This document shows positions 47,687-59,700 of a stretch of DNA of 64,000 nucleotides, piece after piece. Numbering within the stretch: position 1 is the first letter of the stretch; every line of letters begins with the position of its first letter. The notes below the pieces were generated by a model. It was not told the DNA's origin. It did not search any database and saw only the letters and a program-made list of their open reading frames with translations. Position numbers and translations under genes: made by a program. This DNA comes from Corynespora cassiicola. Its lineage: Eukaryota; Ascomycota; Dothideomycetes; Pleosporales; Corynesporascaceae. Location: assembly GCA_022059125.1 (NCBI GenBank), contig JAEUWY010000004.1:3844001-3908000 (forward strand), read 5' to 3'.

Positions 47687-48572
47687 TTCTGAGTAATGGG
47701 ATAAGGTGGAATGCCCATGTTTCCTTGGGTGGAGTATGCTAGGAGGATACAGCGATTGACTAATAGGCGTTGCAGGTCTAATTGTCTGGGTATGATAGAT
47801 GATTATAATGATTCAACAAGTTCAACTTCGCTCATGTGCATCCATGGGAAAATCCTGACGATGCTCTAGTTCGGTAGAATTTTGAGACATCTGGCATCGC
47901 CGCATAGGCTGCCGCGGTTTTCGTCCGTATGTTAGGATACGTGTTGCAGGAGCCATTGACTAGTCACTACAACAGAAAACAAAATCAAGGCATAGCCACC
48001 CTATACTTTGGAAATGACCCCGGGCTCCTGGGATAAATAATCAATGGTCAGGTCAGCGAGATATACTCCCAGCTTGTCTCCGTCAAAGAGGCCTAATCCC
48101 GGATTTGCGGGATTTTCGGGCTACAAGGCTACCATACTTTTCTTTGCCGTGAGTGGTTCGGGTGTCCAGTCTGGAAGATCATACCTCAATCCTAGGCATG
48201 GTACATCTTTCATGTGCAAAGGCGAGAGGTCAAGGGCACAAGGTGCGGCCAACGTGGTTCTGTCTTGGCCGCTATCCTTGACTATTGCACACGACAGATG
48301 GGTATATATGGGTTAGCCTACGCGATGCCTTCGGTCATGGAACACGATATGAGCATCGGGCTTTTGAGACCGAAGACAAATTAACCCCGAGATCGATAGT
48401 GTTGTGATGATGAGGGCGGTGTACGTTTCACATTGTCTGCACTTCTGCGGTGTCTTGGCAACTCTGCCGTCTATATCAACCAAGTGTATAAAAAGGCCGA
48501 ATTCTCGTGATATCGAATACTGGGTTTCGTTTACCGAGTGTTTGCAAGATACAAACATACATCTAAAGAAGC
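47687..48572. other. Intergenic, GH16 gene to aldehyde dehydrogenase
   Basis: No gene seen. The right half is the aldehyde dehydrogenase promoter, with a TATA box at 48487. Confidence 0.6.
48487..48494 (+). promoter_or_regulatory. TATA box of the aldehyde dehydrogenase gene
   Basis: TATAAAAA lies 86 bp before the ATG at 48573. Confidence 0.5.
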
Positions 48573-50191
48573 ATGGCGTCACAAATGAAGATTGGAGAGT
48601 ACTCCATGTACGTTAACGGAAAGGCGGTAAACACCGACAACTCGCTTCACAGTATCAACCCATCAACGGAGGAAAAGCTATGGCCAGCGCCTGTAGCTAC
48701 CTCCAAAGATGTCGACGAAGCAGTTGAGACAGCCAAGATAGCCTCTAAGACTTGGGGTGGATTGACCCACCAAACACGAAAGGACGCATTGCACGCATAC
48801 GCCAATGCAATGGAGAAACACGCTGCAGAGTTTACTGAGATTTCGATGGCTGAATGCGGAAAGCCAGTGAGTAGCAATCTGCAGACCTTCGATTACCCTG
48901 AGCTTCCGGGGCTGACATGTCGCAAGCGCGCCGAAGCACACGGCGAGATCCTTGCCACATGCGCGTGGCTTCGCGTCACCGCCGACTTCGAAATCCCAGA
49001 GGAAGTAGTAGAAGAGACCGACAGTCACAAGACCATCGTCCGCTACGTGCCGCTTGGTGTCGTGGGAGCCATCGTTCCGTGGAACTTTCCCATCTCGCTT
49101 GGTGCCATGAAGATTGTCCAAGCAGTCATGGCCGGAAATGCCGTCATAGTGAAGCCATCACCATTCGCTCCGTATGCTCTCTTGAAGATGGTCGAGCTTG
49201 CGCAGACGTTCTTCCCGCCTGGCGTAGTCCAGTCGCTCAGCGGCGATGATAGTCTTGGGCCTTTGATCACGGCTCATCCCGGGATCGACAAGATCAGCTT
49301 CACCGGGTCCACTGGTGTGGGAAAAGCAATCTATCGGGGCTGTGCAGATGATATGAAGCGTTTAACCCTGGAGCTGTAAGTCCAACGTCATGTTTCTACC
49401 GAAACGGCCAACTTTGGAATATTGTGGACTGATTTGTGGAATAGCGGCGGTAACGATCCAGCCATCATCTTTCCAGACGTCGATATCGAAACAGTTGCTC
49501 CTCTGATTGTTCAGCATGCGTTCAGGAACACCGGGCAAGTATGCCGGTGCATCAAGCGAATCTACGTCCATGAGGACATTTACGCAAAGTTCTTGAAGGC
49601 AATGGTGAAGCTGACAGAAGAGATGACTGCTAAGCAAACGCTCGGCCCGCTGCAGAACAAGATGCAATACGAGAGGATCAAGACCTATTTCGCTGATATT
49701 GAGAAGGAGGGATGGAAGGTCGCGGTTGGGGGTGATGTTGCTGGGGATCCGCGTTCCGGTGGGAAAGGCTACTTTTTGCCCCCTACGATTATTGATAATC
49801 CTCCTGATGACAGCCGCATCGTTGTCGAGGAGCCATTTGGTAGGATTCCACCGAATTTTCTTGTTTGCTTCTCGAAAAATTTCACTGATCATTCATAGGA
49901 CCTATCGTTCCAGTGTTGTCATTTCGTGACGAAGACGATGTCATTAGGCGAGCGAATAACTCAAAACTCGGACTCAGCGCTTCGGTGTGGACCAGGGACG
50001 CGAAGAGAGGCTCAAGGGTTGCGCAAAAGATGGAGGCAGGGACTGTTTGGATCAACCGTCATGGCGCTGCTGGTCCAACGTGGTCTCTGGCAGGTCACAA
50101 GGAGAGCGGCCTAGGCGCCGAATGGGGGCTTCCCGGATTGAAAAGTATGTCTAATCTGCAGGTTCTTTCTTTTGATAAGACATTAGGATAA
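48573..50191 (+). CDS. NAD(P)-dependent aldehyde dehydrogenase
   Basis: Four exons (48573-48866, 48927-49375, 49445-49839, 49899-50191) give 476 residues, normal for the family, which oxidises aldehydes to acids. Seen: PWNFP with Asn151; SFTGSTGVGK of the cofactor fold; the general base Glu247 in LELGGND; the nucleophile Cys281 in GQVCRC; and the EEPFGPI block across the last junction. The first intron (60 bp) is a multiple of three and contains no stop, so unspliced translation is possible, but it would insert 20 residues into a helix; the strong GTGAGT donor and the natural GKP-to-HGEI join support splicing. No targeting sequence is evident, so it is probably cytosolic. Substrate unknown. 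Convergent with the zinc-cluster regulator. Confidence 0.93.
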
Positions 50192-50597
50192 ACAATGAGT
50201 CACTTGAATCTACCTAGGACAAGAAAATAAATTTTTGATCCGAAAAAGAATTCAGCCGGGCTAGTTCTGAAAATGGGGCAAGGACAATTAATTTGAAGGA
50301 TCACGAATGCATTGAAATTTTCCTTCTAGTCAGTTGAATTAGTATGTTTGGTAATGTATCGTGGACGAAAGAGTACGAGGCTGTGAATTATTTTATTGGC
50401 CTAGGTGCTTCTTCTCAGACTGCAGTCTCAAGCCGACCTGCCATCACCCATCCACTAAGGTTACACCACTCTCTTCAGAATTTCTCTTCTTTTCTTGTCC
50501 ATTAGAGATGGTATACTGGCCCGCAAGAATATTATTCTAGCATTGCTCCACGACGACATCCCCCTCCGCCCGCCACCGACAACACGCTTGACAAGCC
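50192..50597. other. Intergenic, between convergent genes
   Basis: AT-rich 3' flank of the dehydrogenase and of the transcription factor. Nothing else seen. Confidence 0.6.
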
Positions 50598-52313
50598 CTA
50601 TATGTACCTCTTATTCCCCTGCACATCCCTCGAAAACTCCATGTTGGGCTGGATCGGAATCGCCGGCTTGTAGGAATACAACCCCTCCACCTTGGTCCCA
50701 TAAAACGCCACCTCACACCACCGAATCTCCCTCTGCATCCCCTTCTTCTCAAAAAACTTGCGCGCCGCCACCAGCGGCGTCAACGTCCCAAACCGGCCCG
50801 TGTACCCGGCCTCGGGCCGGCAGCTAAACGGCACGGCGCGGCACATGGAGTCTGCGTAGCCCGAGAGCTCGCGGTCCCACAGCATGAGTTGCTTGGGCTC
50901 GAGGGCGCCGCCGCGCGCCTTGGCAGCCGCCATGAGCAGGCCGAAGGTATTGGACTGCAGGATCAGCATGCTCATCCAGTAGATCATGTAGCAGATTCCG
51001 GTGGCGAAGCTGCGGAAGTGGAAGATGGGGTCGAAGGTGTGGTCGTTGCATATGGCGAGGAAGCCGGGGAGCGAGGAGAGCGGGGCCTTGTTGTAGCGGG
51101 GGCCGTTGCGCTCGTACGAGGCGAACCAGGCGAAGGCGCGGGCGGCGAGGGCTTGCGAGTCTTGGACCAGGGATGCGAGGGCGGCGGCGGGGTTGTAGTC
51201 TGGCGGGGGCGTTGGAGAGGATTTGGCGCGGGAGAGCGCGTCGGTGCGCTCGAGGAGGCGGGGGATGTGGATGACAATGTCCAGGAGGGCGACGTAGGGG
51301 TCGACTTTGGCGGCTTTGGAGGTTACGCTGAGCCACTCTTCGGTGTCGAGCATGGAAGCTTTGCGGAGTTGATAGCCGATGCTCAGCTGGAGGATAAGGT
51401 TAGTCGGGAGTGTGGAGATGGCCCTGCATGAAAAGCAATGCAGGGGAGCGGTGTATGACGCACCGAGTTATAGCGTACTGCATGGAATATCTGCATGCTT
51501 AGTCTCGTATTGAAGGATGAGGGCCCTCGCTGCCGGAAGCAATGCAGCAGCCCTTGCACGTGGTAAAAGAAGCCATGACCGTTTGTGACGCCGACAAAGA
51601 CCTGGCGATGGTGGTGTGATTAGCAAGATGTCAAGTTTGGGCCATGTTGAACACACCTCGTATAATGTGAGCAGATACGTTGCCAGCAACGTCTCATCCT
51701 CCAACGCCGTCTTTGGCGTCTGAATCGCCTTCATCATTTGGCTCAAAGCAGTGCCATAGAGAGATCTCGACCTGTTAATGTGGTTTAGATTCTTGTCGTT
51801 TACGGCTAGCTGTGCAGCAGATAGCGCGTCGACTGACGCCAGCAAAACGTGGCTCGACGCGGGCAGCGTGGGCAGCGAGAGAACCAAGGCCGACGGCGGG
51901 GGCAATGCCTCCCCCTCCCATTTGGGCAGATACAAGGACAAAAACGTGCCCAGGTGTTGCACACGATCAATTGCCACCGGGCTGACCTGCCTCGGCACAT
52001 GAGGCTCTACCAGCCAATCTTCAGCTCGCCGGACTGGAACAACAGCTCGCGCCTCTGGGCTCCCAGTTCCCGAAGAATACTCGGTAGGGCTGTCTCGACG
52101 ATGGTTCGCATATCTGTAGCGCTCCTCGTCCTCCCTGATGATGGCTGGCCGGTCATGCTTGTCATCGAAGGCGTGCAAGATGAACGACTGCGCGGGCCTG
52201 TATCCAGGGCATTTCGTCCCCCGCCGCAGGCAGGTGTGGCATTCTGGCTTCGCCTCGTCGCAGCGCACCTTGCGCTTCCTGCATTCGAAGCAGCCGGTCG
52301 AACGCTTCGGCAT
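50598..52313 (-). CDS. Zn2Cys6 transcription factor, fungal-specific
   Basis: Three exons (52313-51657, 51601-51464, 51386-50598) give 527 residues. Seen: an N-terminal binuclear zinc cluster at about 8-36 with spacing C-x2-C-x6-C-x6-C-x2-C-x6-C (GCFECRKRKVRC, then CHTCLRRGTKC). A long helical region follows, resembling the Fungal_trans_2 (PF11951) type rather than the commoner Fungal_trans: no FxxH-type xylanase-regulator block was seen. The second intron has a nearer AG, but only the acceptor at 51387, preceded by a CTAAC branch site, keeps the frame. It acts in the nucleus; targets are unknown. At about 11 kb from the diterpene synthase, with core genes between, it is not an obvious cluster regulator. 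Confidence 0.9.
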
Positions 52314-54113
52314 GGGGTGGCGGTATTCGTATCAGCAGGAGCAGCAGAACAAGATTTCAAGAGCCGAGGGTCGACGGCGCCACGGATTGGTGCCTGGTGC
52401 CTGGCTGGCTGGCTGACGCTCGCAAGGCTGGATAATTGGAAACAACGACGACGACGACGACGACGGGATGAAAGCTGGTTCTACGCCTCGCGCTGCTCGG
52501 GTCCAGGAAACTGCTAGAGGCGCCGCGGGAGCTGGTGATATCATCGGTCCTGGACTGCGGTGCTTGGGGCTTGCGTTGATGAGGAGATGGGACGAAAATA
52601 GTGCCCCCCCGGGCGAAGCCGTGTCCGCTAGACCTGACAGGTGCCAAGCTGCGCGCTCGTATCCCCTTGGCCACCAATCAGCAGATTCAAGCCGCTGCCT
52701 TAATCTTGCGCTTCGTCATTGTCGAGAGGGAGACGCGCGGGGTCGGCGGGGGTGTTGCTGGATATATGGAGGGCGGGGTCCGATGCTGTTGTCATGGAGA
52801 TTGTCCCGCATTGCGCAACGGTGTGGGGGCGAGAAAGACATATGAACAGTGAAATGTATATGAAAAACAAATGAAAGGTGCTGTGATACTTGGGAGTGCA
52901 GATTGGGATCAGTGCTGACGACAAGCCCCGCCGTGTAAGCCAGAATGTGTCGGCGAGGCCGAGCCTACCTGGGTACCATCTTGGAGATGCAAAGTCTATA
53001 CTACTGACATGCTCTGGCATCTGGAGCAGTGTGTCTAGAGCAGAATATGCCAACCATACCTCAAGGGCGCGCTGTCTTTTATATCCGCCATGGGATCGTC
53101 TGCCCCATCCCGCCAATCCACGTGACCCGTCTCGTTCGCAGCTGGTTTCGCGAATACGAAGGCCAGATGCAGCATGGTGGCAGATGGAGAGCGAGACGGC
53201 CTTTCGCCAAGAGCAAACGATTGGCCGCATCTCTCCACGCTCCCAAACTCTTCTCGCGGCATGCGACCAGGCGGTCAAGATCTGTCTGACTGTGCGACAA
53301 CGGAATGTGCGGGCCGCTGAGCTTAATTCGACTACATGCTCCCCAGACTTGGAATGGTTTTGGTTCACGACTGCGCCGCCAGGCAGATGTGAGACATGGA
53401 CGTTTAACGGCAGCGCAATGACTCGAGCTTGACATGCAAAGAAGCTTTGGGTCGTTCTGACAGATGGGGCAGCTGAAGGGCCGATCGCGCCAGTGGGGAA
53501 GTTAGGCGACCAGAGAGTTTGCACATCAACGGGGCGTGGTATAAGGTTCCGGCCATTGGATGTTCTAGCGGAGCGTATCAAACGACATGGATGTTTGTAG
53601 CATAAACAAGCCCGAGCCTCACCAAAGGCTCTGGGGCAGAGCGATACCAGCCTCGGAAATATCTACCATAGATTCAAAGGGTCAGACTGGCACCATAGAC
53701 TTCGATGTCGACATGTAACTCCTAATGTTAAGCGACGCCTTACATATGCTCGGCGCCTCAAGAAGTCGGAGTCTGTGAATCTATATCCATGTCCCCCACC
53801 TCAGTAACACCGAGGCCACAGCCCGTCCGCAAAGTGTCAACTTGGCGAAGGTCCAAAGGCCGGATGTCTATTATGGCAGGGTTCCAATCACATCCGGACA
53901 AACATCTCAGATGAGGCCTGCCGGCAGTAGGGTGGCTGCTCGGTCAGGCAAAAAACGGTAGTGGAGAGAGATTAAAATGTTGTACATTCGTATGATAGTT
54001 TTTTTTCATATACCCACCAACGCCATGCAATGCAGTGGTATTGGTCAAATGTCTATACCCACCAGTAATCGTACACTCACCATTTACAACAAAACATACA
54101 GCGCGGAAGAAGC
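52314..54113. other. Intergenic, transcription factor to MRH4
   Basis: It holds the transcription factor's promoter, with (CGA) repeats near 52449-52465. A 293-codon minus-strand frame (52700-53581) overlaps a 180-codon plus-strand frame and shows no domain, so it is treated as chance. Confidence 0.5.
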
Positions 54114-56093
54114 TTAAATCAGAGCTTCACCGCGGAACATGGCTTCCCTGACCTCCTTGACCACGTCAGCGCGGTCGCCGGGTCCTACAAGTACAATGCC
54201 TCTTCCTCTCCGGCCCATGCGCCCCGTACGGCCGAGACGGTGAATGAAATCTATCGTGGTGTGCGGTACGTCGTACAGAACAACGTGGCGCACGTTGACG
54301 GTATCAATACCCCGAGAACCCAGATCCGTCGTGACAATGACCTTGGTGTTGGGCAATTGCCTCTTGGAAGCATTTTCCTGGACGCTGAGCTTCTCCTCAT
54401 CCTTCTTCGGAATCTTGGTCGCCTCGATGCCGGTAAACGAGGCGAGTGTCTTGGCTTGACGGTATGGATCTGTGTCGCGGTGGAAAGCAAGCGCATCGAT
54501 GCCCTTCTTGACCAGATATTGAGCCACCTCTTCCGTCTGTTCTCTTTCGTTGACAAAGACCAAGATGCGCTTGATGGGCACCACTTCCTTGCCCTCGGTA
54601 GGATCGTAGTCGGCGTTTGATTTGCCAATCTGCCAAATCATGTCGGCAGCCGCCAGCATCTTGTTGCCACGGTAGGGATCCTTGTTGACATCCACCACAC
54701 CAAGCTGGACGCGTCGCGGGATGGCGTGCAGATTCGGTGTGACCAGTCGGTTCATATCCGGAAAGCGATCGGCCAGGTACTTGTCCAGGTACTTTGGGAT
54801 GGTGGCGGAGCAGAGCACAACCTTCTTCAGCGAGGGCGAGGCCTTGTCCAAGATCTCGGTGGTGCTGGGCTTGAAGGAGCGGTCGAAGAGCGAGTCGGCC
54901 TCGTCGCAAATGAGGTGGCTCACGCGCGAGAGGATGTTGGGGTTGCTGTGGGCAATGCTGGCCAGGAGAGGCGGGGTGCTGACGAGCACATCGACGCCAT
55001 TCTCGTTGAAGAGACGGCTACGGATGACGGTCGCCGTGTTCTTGGCCGAAATGGGCGCGGTGCGGAATTTGACGGTGTGCGACAGCGATTTGGCGACGGC
55101 ACCGACCTGGGCAACGAGCTCAGCGGTGGGGACGAGGATGACGGCGCGCGGTCGAGCTGGGTCGACGGCCTTGTTCAGGTCAGGCTGCTCGACGCCAAAG
55201 ATGTCGTCACGCTTCTCCAGCTCGCGCTTCGCAGCCTCGTCCTCCTCCAGGCGGGCCTTCTCCTCGGCCTCGGCCACCTCTTCCCGCTTGATGGCATCAA
55301 TGGTGGGGAGAAGGTAGGCGAGCGTCTTGCCGGAGCCAGTCTCGGCGGCCAGCAGGAAGGACTCGGGCCCGCTTTTCTTGATCGGCTTCTGCGTCCGACG
55401 CCTCTCCTGCAGGCCAAGGAGCGCTGGTATGGCAACGGCTTGGGCGGGGGTCGGGGAGCGGTACTCGAGGTCGGGCAGGGCGTCCTTGATGCCGGCCTGG
55501 AGCGAGTCGAGCAGCGGGAAGCTCTCAAACGAATCGTACTCCTGGATGCGGCGCTTGATGGCGGAGCGCGCGCCGTAGGGCACCTCGTGCAGCGAGCGCT
55601 GCATCTTGAGGGCGTGGTAGGGCTCTGGCTGGGGGCGCCTTCGATCTGGCCGGCGATCGGAGGGCTGGCGCTCTGCGCGGCGCTGTGCCTGCTGGTCCCT
55701 CTCCTGCTGCAGGTCACGGGGCACGCGCGTCTTGTTCAGGTAGGCAAAGGCCTCGCGCTTCTTCCTGGCCGAGGCGGGCGCCCGTCCGCCGTCCTGGGGG
55801 GAGCGCGGCGGCGGGGGGCGCGAGACGGAGTCGGACAGCACCATGCGCGAGGGCCGCCTGTCCCGGCCAGGGCGCGAGGGGCGCGAGGGGCGCGAGGAGC
55901 CGGCAGGGCCATGGCGGGCAGGCCGGTCGCGCTGCTCCTGCTGGGCGTACGGGCGCGCCTGCTGGGCCTGGGGGCAGGCGGCGGACGGCGGGCGGGGAGG
56001 GAAGGCAGCGGCGACGGCGAGGGCAGCGGCGGGTCGGGGCAGGAAGGCGCGCGGGGTGCAGGCCGGGCAGGCGCGGGCGGCCTGGCGGAGCAT
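54114..56093 (-). CDS. MRH4: Mitochondrial DEAD-box RNA helicase MRH4
   Basis: Intronless, 659 residues from the ATG at 56093. MRH4 is a mitochondrial helicase needed late in assembly of the large mitoribosomal subunit. Seen: an Ala/Arg-rich presequence beginning MLRQAARA; a disordered Arg/Pro/Gln-rich region to about residue 150; Walker A AETGSGKT near 249; PTAELVAQ; DEAD near 396; SAT; and a C-terminal RecA lobe with TTDLGSRGID and HRLGRTGRMGRRG. The divergent linker between Walker A and motif Ia is long and Glu-rich, as in MRH4. An in-frame upstream ATG at 56237 would add 48 residues (Cys/Pro/Asp-rich) ahead of the presequence and is less likely. Head to head with BUD4. Confidence 0.93.
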   Translation of the reverse strand: MLRQAARACPACTPRAFLPRPAAALAVAAAFPPRPPSAACPQAQQARPYAQQEQRDRPARHGPAGSSRPSRPSRPGRDRRPSRMVLSDSVSRPPPPRSPQDGGRAPASARKKREAFAYLNKTRVPRDLQQERDQQAQRRAERQPSDRRPDRRRPQPEPYHALKMQRSLHEVPYGARSAIKRRIQEYDSFESFPLLDSLQAGIKDALPDLEYRSPTPAQAVAIPALLGLQERRRTQKPIKKSGPESFLLAAETGSGKTLAYLLPTIDAIKREEVAEAEEKARLEEDEAAKRELEKRDDIFGVEQPDLNKAVDPARPRAVILVPTAELVAQVGAVAKSLSHTVKFRTAPISAKNTATVIRSRLFNENGVDVLVSTPPLLASIAHSNPNILSRVSHLICDEADSLFDRSFKPSTTEILDKASPSLKKVVLCSATIPKYLDKYLADRFPDMNRLVTPNLHAIPRRVQLGVVDVNKDPYRGNKMLAAADMIWQIGKSNADYDPTEGKEVVPIKRILVFVNEREQTEEVAQYLVKKGIDALAFHRDTDPYRQAKTLASFTGIEATKIPKKDEEKLSVQENASKRQLPNTKVIVTTDLGSRGIDTVNVRHVVLYDVPHTTIDFIHRLGRTGRMGRRGRGIVLVGPGDRADVVKEVREAMFRGEALI

Positions 56094-56704
56094 GGCTGGA
56101 GGGACGGGCAGGCGGGCAGGCGGGCAGGTCAGGTCGGGTGGCCCGGCGTGCTCAACATCAACATCCACGTCCAAGGGCGGTCGGGTCTGGTGCGGTGGAG
56201 GATGGGAACAGCCGTATTGACAAACTTGGAAGCGCATGGCGCTCGGACGCAGAAGTTTTTGGCGCGCTTGGGCGAGGGCGCGGAGCCACTCGCGTCGCGC
56301 GGCACAGGCCGGGGGCTGCCAGCGCTAGGCCAATCGTGCGACGGGCGGCTGTGCGTTGCTCGGAGCAACGGCGGAACCTGGCCGCACACCCCAGCTTGTT
56401 GACCTTGAGGGATCTCCAGACCCGATATCAGCTGCTACAACTCCACCGCACATCCTCCTCCTCACTCCCCAACAGTCAGTCAACACTGCACACTGCGCCC
56501 TGCGCCTGGCGAGACCTTCACTTCTCGACCCGCCCATTATTTAATTGTTGCGCTTCTGTATTTGCTTTGCCCACGCGCCTCCTCGAGGGAGCTTGCGCAC
56601 GCTACCGGACAGGCTCGCCATTCCTCGCACGCATTCCAGACACCGGCGCCCTGCGAACACCTCTGCCTGCAGACACGCCGAAACTCTCGCGCTGCCCGGG
56701 GAAC
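56094..56704. promoter_or_regulatory. Bidirectional promoter region, MRH4 and BUD4
   Basis: 611 bp between divergent start codons, with C/T-rich stretches on the BUD4 side. No separate gene. Confidence 0.55.
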
Positions 56705-59700
56705 ATGTCGCGCAACGAAGCGGTAAGTCTAATTGCACCCCGCCTGGCCTGCGCGCCCGCTGATATCAAGGTATCCAGGTGTCGCCGCTGCGCATCAACA
56801 AGACGCCCTCCGCATCGCCCACAAAGGGCGGCGGTATCGGCCGACCTCTGTCCGAAATTGGCTCCACCGAGCACAGGAGGAACTCCCCCAGCTCGACCCA
56901 GTCCAAGGTGACCAATCTTCCTGCGCGTGCCCTAGCCCCCACTAACCCGCTCGCTCAGCTTTTCCTGACCAAGGAATCCTCGCCTTTTGACTCGTCCCCG
57001 TTTAACAACAGCCCGCGTTTGTTTTGGAAGGAGCAGACCACGTCTCCCAAGAGCCGCTTTGGATCCGAGAACGACTTTGACAATTCCTCACCCACCCTGT
57101 CGCCCAAGCGCAATTCCATTGAGAACCTCAAGAAGGCCTCGCGCGTCAAGAACAGCAGCATGTTTGCCCGCGAGCAGCAGCTCTCATACGACCCGGCCTC
57201 GCCCCAGGAGCTCGATCGCCCGCTTGCTGCTGGCCGCCCGCTTGCCACGTCGGTCCAGGGCAACGCCTACGGCGGCAGCGGCCTCAACGGTATGCGCCAG
57301 CACGGTCGCGGCGACAGCCTCACCAAGATCCCCATGTTCAACCCCTCCAAGTCGTCGCCCGGCAAGCTGCCTACCTTGTCGTCCTTCAACTCTCCCTCCA
57401 AGGACGAGGGACGCACCTCTCCCACCAAGTCGTCGCTGGCCAGCCCCGGCCGCTTCAACTCGACAGAGTACAACCCAGACTCGAGCATGTGGTCGGAAGA
57501 CGATAGCGGTAGGCAGACACCACGCCCTCCGTTGCGTCGGCATGCCAAGAGTGTGACTTTTGATGCTGCCCCTCCCACGATCAACGAGTACGAGATGGTC
57601 ACGCCGGATCCGTCATTGGCATCCGTGTCGCGTGAGGGTAGCTACGAGTCCGACGAGGATGACGAAGAGTTGAGTTTTGACCAAGACGATAGCTTCGACG
57701 CGTCTCTCGAGGACACGGACAAGACGCCGGTGGTGCTCCCCGAGGACTGGCGGCACATGAGCCCAGACGCAGCGGACACGTCGCTGACGGACGTTTACGA
57801 TGATGTTTTTGACGGCCACGAGGGCAGCCCTATGCCGAATGCCCGCCCTAGCAGTGCTCTTAATATGAGTAGTCCGCGCCACGGCTCTACTGCTTCGGAT
57901 GGCGAGTCGCGCCCCCTGCCCCCGCTTCCAGGTATGTCGTCACCAGACGAGCGACGCCGTCGTGACTCCAGCATTGGCCTCTCGGCGGCGGCGGAGCGCG
58001 CGAGTGGCGCGCGTCGTCGGTCTTTGCCGCATCCCCCGCAAGCCGCAGGCATCTCCAAGGAGGACTTGCTCAACATGCGCGAGACTTCCATGTCTCTCGA
58101 GGACCGGCTTCGTCTGATGAACTTTGATGACGACCGCGACACGAGCACTCCAACACAGGAGATTCCAAACCAGGAGACTCCTACCCAGGAGAGTCATGAC
58201 AAGAAGCTCGAGGGAGATCTTGGTGTGGAAGTCAAGGTTGCGGAAATCGACGATGTAACCGAGTCCGATACGACTACGGTCGACGAACCCAAGGTTCCAC
58301 GGATCTCTCGCGAGTCTATACTCCGAAAGGTCAAGAGCCGTAATTTTGACGAGGAAAAGAACTATGCCTATGACCCCGAGTCAAGCCCCGACCGGAGTTA
58401 CGGCGAGCTCGCTGATATTGATCCGGATGTTCCCATCCCATCTCGCGAGGTCTCGTCCAACTTCGATGACCTTCCTTATGACCACGCACCCATCGCCGAG
58501 TCCGAAGCTGACAGCGTTATCGACGCCTACTCTTTCGGAGAGACCACCGAGATGTACAACGAGGATGAGTCTGAGATCTCTGCTCTCGAAGACTATGAGC
58601 GCGAGACGTCTGTTATTCACCACCCGATAAAGCGCGATTCTCCAGAAGAGGACGACGACGCAGTCAGCGAGAGCCAGTACTCCCCTGAGCCAGAGGAACA
58701 GCCAACATCGCAGAGTACCGTCGACACATCTGGTCCTTCTACTCCTACAGCTCCTGTTTTCCCTGCTGCTGATGCTGAGAAGGCTGCTCAAGCCGCTCAG
58801 GATGATTCCATGTTCGCCGGTTTCAACGACAAGGAGAACGACATGGACCTGTCGCTGGATCCTCTCAAATCTTCATTCTCGACTGCCCCCAGCCCTCTGG
58901 ACACGGCACCAAAGATTGGTGAAATGCGCGAATTTTTGCGCCGGCCAGAGACGCCCGACCAGGCGAACGAGGAGAGTGAAGCTGAAGAGCCAGGTACTCC
59001 AGACTCTGTGATTCGCCACCCCGTCATCATCTCCCCACCAGAAGATGAGTCGGACGAGGAGATTTCAGAGACTGAGGCCACCATCAAGGGAGCTGGGCAG
59101 AAGCTCCGTGCCCGTCCTTCTCTCATCCCTCTGGAAATTGACATGGCGGCCCAGCGTCGCCAAGTCAGCGGAGAGCACCCCCCTCCTGTACCTCAGCGAA
59201 GCCCTAAGCGTCAGTCGCTCAGTACCGATATTAGTCATGTCGACGAGGGAAGCCCTTCGAACAAGGAAAACCTCATTCTGGACATCAACATTGGCGACGA
59301 CTCCAATGATCTGAGCTTTGGCCTGGACAAGGAGTTTGACAACATCATCGAAGCCCAAAAGGTAGAGACCCTCTTCCCCATTCCCTCCTATGCGCAGTTC
59401 CCGACCACCGCGGCTGCGCCGCCCAATCCCTCATCCCACATGTCCGGCAAGGGCTTTGTGTATAAAACAGAAGCTGACGAGAGTGCCCAAACACAGAAAG
59501 GTTACCTCATGCGACAAAACACAAAGGTTGTGGTCGCCAGCAGCCGGCAATTCAGCGACGAGAAACCGCCTGCTGATATTGCATCTCCCGATAGGGCAGC
59601 CAAGGCGACCAATGGCGTCCGCAAGGCCAGCGCTGACCGCAAGGCCTGGACTACTGAGCCCTGGAATGGTAAGCATAGGCGGCGAAGTATTCGAACTGCC

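Noticed and set aside
52700..53581. A 293-codon frame on the minus strand upstream of the transcription factor
   Set aside because: No recognisable domain, and it overlaps a 180-codon plus-strand frame. Its C-terminal 30 codons could be a tiny gene, but nothing supports it.
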